Shown: in pieces, positions 62,106 through 64,000 of the stretch | Position numbering within the stretch: position 1 is the stretch's first letter | Layout: each line of letters begins with the position of its first letter | NCBI GenBank assembly: GCA_030220185.1 | Contig: JASPKZ010001235.1 | Location: forward strand, 1,278,501-1,342,500 | Reading direction: 5' to 3' | DNA length: 64,000 nt | DNA from: Diploptera punctata | Lineage: Eukaryota > Arthropoda > Insecta > Blattodea > Blaberidae | Program-made: the position numbers and the translations under genes | Notes under the pieces: generated by a model | The model's database searches: none | Told to the model about the DNA's origin: nothing | What the model saw: the letters and a program-made list of their open reading frames with translations, nothing else

Positions 62106-62560
62106 TTAGTTACTTATTCTTCCAATTATGTGGATTGGAAATATGGTCTCTTACTTTAAGAGAGTATGTGAGAATAAGGTTCTTAAGTTTTGCCTAGCAA
62201 AAGTTTGAACTATCAACGGAGATAAGGGAAAAGAGATCGGGGACGCCCACGAAAGAGATGGACACAGCAGCTATAATATATGGTGCTGGAACGAACCAAA
62301 AAGGTTCAATCCTTGCAAGAAGAAGAAGATGACGAGTTTTTTTGAATAGATGTAGATGAATAGAGAGGCAGGTGAATGGAGAAGAATGCATGGCAATAAG
62401 GTACTTGGTCTTCATGGGAAACCAGATTTGAGAGGAACAATTAAGTCTCGTAGACTGCGATGTATAGGACATGTAACACGAATGGGGAATGAGACAAGGG
62501 CATGGACATTTCTATAGGAAAACCAGCGGGAAATAATTCATTAGGACAAAGAATGTGATG
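62106..62560 (+). mobile_element. LINE family A with small LINE tail nested
   Basis: Family A sequence (gagaataaggttcttaag) is interrupted at about 62192-62338 by a fragment reading RGRPRKRWTQQL-like sequence, GAGTNQKGSILA and a (GAA)n tail. It then continues from gaggcaggtgaatggag to aagtctcgtagactgcg and fades near 62560. Confidence 0.65.
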
Positions 62561-63247
62561 GGAGGTGAATTGTCCCAAATGGGAGTCAATGACCAATCAC
62601 GTTTCAATGATGTTTGATGTACAACCAATCTTAGTCGTGTTTCGCCTAGAATTTACCAACTAAAGTTTATCATAATAAAGAAAGCACCTCCTTTTTACCA
62701 TTCTGAATAGGTCATAGCATTATTTTGCAGTGACTGACTCTCCAAGAAATACGGCTACCAGATTGTATATATATTGTGCATGAATGTCAGCTGATAGCGC
62801 ATGCGGGAGTTAATATAAAACATTTGTAGCAATTGATTATACCACCAAAAAAAGAAGCCACTGTTTGCACTTTCTTAAATGCATTTTTTCCCAGGTAATA
62901 ACATTCCACAAAAATATAATTGTCATATTTACATCATAGGACATCAGAAATGAATTAATATACCGTTTGATGTATTTCATTTTTTCTCCATTAGAGTGCA
63001 TTCTTACAATGTTGCGTTCCTTTGGCAATAAATAATATGATCTGGTTGCAGTGATGAACAAAAGAAGCAAATGAAGGGTACCAATCGTTTCTCATTTGTT
63101 TTCAAACATCGCCGTTTACATAAATATATAAATATTTTAAAATAACTATATTTAAATAATGATTTGTGAGTGATTTATTCGTGAGTCGTGAATTTATCGA
63201 TAATTTGGAAATCACTCATGGCATTACTTATGAGAATGATTGCTTAA
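62561..63247. other. No gene recognised
   Basis: AT-rich. The 77-codon minus frame at 62837 shows no domain. Confidence 0.4.
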
Positions 63248-63335
63248 CTTTAGCTCAGGATAGATAATTATGCATTGGGAGTATTATGTCTGTGCGACCA
63301 AGATCCTCCGAATTCTATTGTGCCTTTTGAATCAG
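63248..63335 (+). mobile_element. LINE family A 3'-terminal scrap
   Basis: tttagctcaggatagataat to attgtgccttttgaatcagc is a diverged copy of the AQDRDVWRAYVRAA end. Confidence 0.55.
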
Positions 63336-63732
63336 CTAGTATCTTTACGTCCGATGCGATGCATCAAATAGGGGTTAAAGTAAATTAATATACGATCGCA
63401 ATTTCAAGGATCACTTCAGCTGAAGTTTTCCAGTCGTTAACCTGTCCACATCCGAGGTATGTAATTTCTTTATACGGTTATTACTTACAAACACTGACGC
63501 AATCATGATGTCATTGTATTGGCGCAGAGCTGACGTGATTGCTTTCTAGGAATGTTTATGTTTTAGTTGTCATATTTAACATATCTTCACAATGAATAAG
63601 ATCCTAGGATCTCGAAATATGATTTCCTCGCAGTTAACTCCTCCATTTAAATAAAATTTTCTGCAATATTGTTCACTCATAACTGTAGTTGCCTGAAGAA
63701 CTTTCTTTCAAAATAGAGTTACTATACGTTAT
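63336..63732. other. No gene recognised
   Basis: No identifiable repeat or exon. Confidence 0.4.
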
Positions 63733-64000
63733 CTTCTTCTTCTTCTTCTTCTTCTTCTTCTTCTTGCAAGTATTAGGCCAAAGCGTGTTACGATCCTATA
63801 GAAAATTTTCCCTCCAGCGTTTCATAGGACGGCCCAGAGATCTTCGTTCTCTTGGTATATAATTATAAACAGCTTTGGGGATCCGATTTGAACTCATTCT
63901 TTCAGGATGGTGTTTCCAATTTAGTTGGTACTGTTTAATATATTCCAAAATTGGCGTAGTCTTCAATTCTTTTAAGATATCGGTGTTCCTTTTCCGATCC
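63733..64000 (-). mobile_element. LINE family C 3' fragment running off the window
   Basis: The (AAG)n tail on minus ((CTT)n at 63733-63765 on +) is followed by the reverse of YETLEGKFSIGS and an FGIYQTVPTK-like string. It matches the layout of 4197-4484 (ttaggcc, gttacgatc, ccagcgttt). It continues beyond 64000. Confidence 0.75.

Noticed and set aside
54204..64000. A CAP-Gly exon downstream of the CLIP exon
   Set aside because: I looked for the conserved GxxGxVxFxG-type CAP-Gly segment and found none in the open frames.

Overview
This is a gene-poor, AT-rich stretch of a large arthropod nuclear genome, almost certainly an insect. A cockroach-like (blattodean) genome is my best guess, judged only from the style and density of the LINE and SINE families. 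I see no bacterial-type operons. The one convincing host gene part is the first coding exon of a CLIP-170/CLIP-190 type microtubule plus-end protein on the + strand (about 53943-54197), with a GT donor at 54198. No later exon is recognisable, so 54198-64000 is probably the front of a long first intron.

Almost everything else is transposon-derived. The commonest family (LINE family A, probably RTE clade, at least 20 copies on both strands) carries a YADD reverse transcriptase and a C-terminal LRWAGHVARM block, and it ends in a TTAG/TAAG-like tail. Other LINE groups are families B, C, D, E, F, G and H, plus Jockey/CR1-like copies. All are 5'-truncated, and most end in a family-specific microsatellite: (GAT)n, (GAA)n, (TAG)n or (AATA)n. 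A tRNA-derived SINE (SINE-1, nine copies) and several rarer tRNA-headed SINEs are scattered among them.

The best-preserved element is an 8.1-kb Gypsy/errantivirus-like LTR retrotransposon on the - strand (39053-47192). Its LTRs are about 586 bp and nearly identical, flanked by CAAA target duplications. Inside are a tRNA-Leu primer site, gag with a CCHC knuckle, a canonical -1 slippery heptamer, protease, RT/RNase H, integrase, a decayed env of the baculovirus-F-like type, and a polypurine tract. It landed inside an older LINE ORF.

Layout: 1-4100 holds dispersed repeats, a 163-bp tandem array, a tRNA-Tyr-like relic and a hairpin element. 4200-20600 is a LINE/SINE patchwork, including a LINE nested in a LINE with a 22-bp target duplication. 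21060-22712 is a hairpin element carrying a LINE in one arm. 23000-30300 holds more LINEs and SINEs, another nested insertion, and a mosaic of LINE tails joined by (ATT)n. 30570-38220 holds four more hairpin (foldback) elements, two carrying nested LINE pieces. 38700-47600 is the LTR element and its host LINE. 47670-53500 holds LINEs, SINEs and an inverted tRNA-like pair. 53943-54197 is the CLIP exon, and 54200-64000 is intronic repeat sequence. Nested insertions with target duplications give a readable relative chronology.
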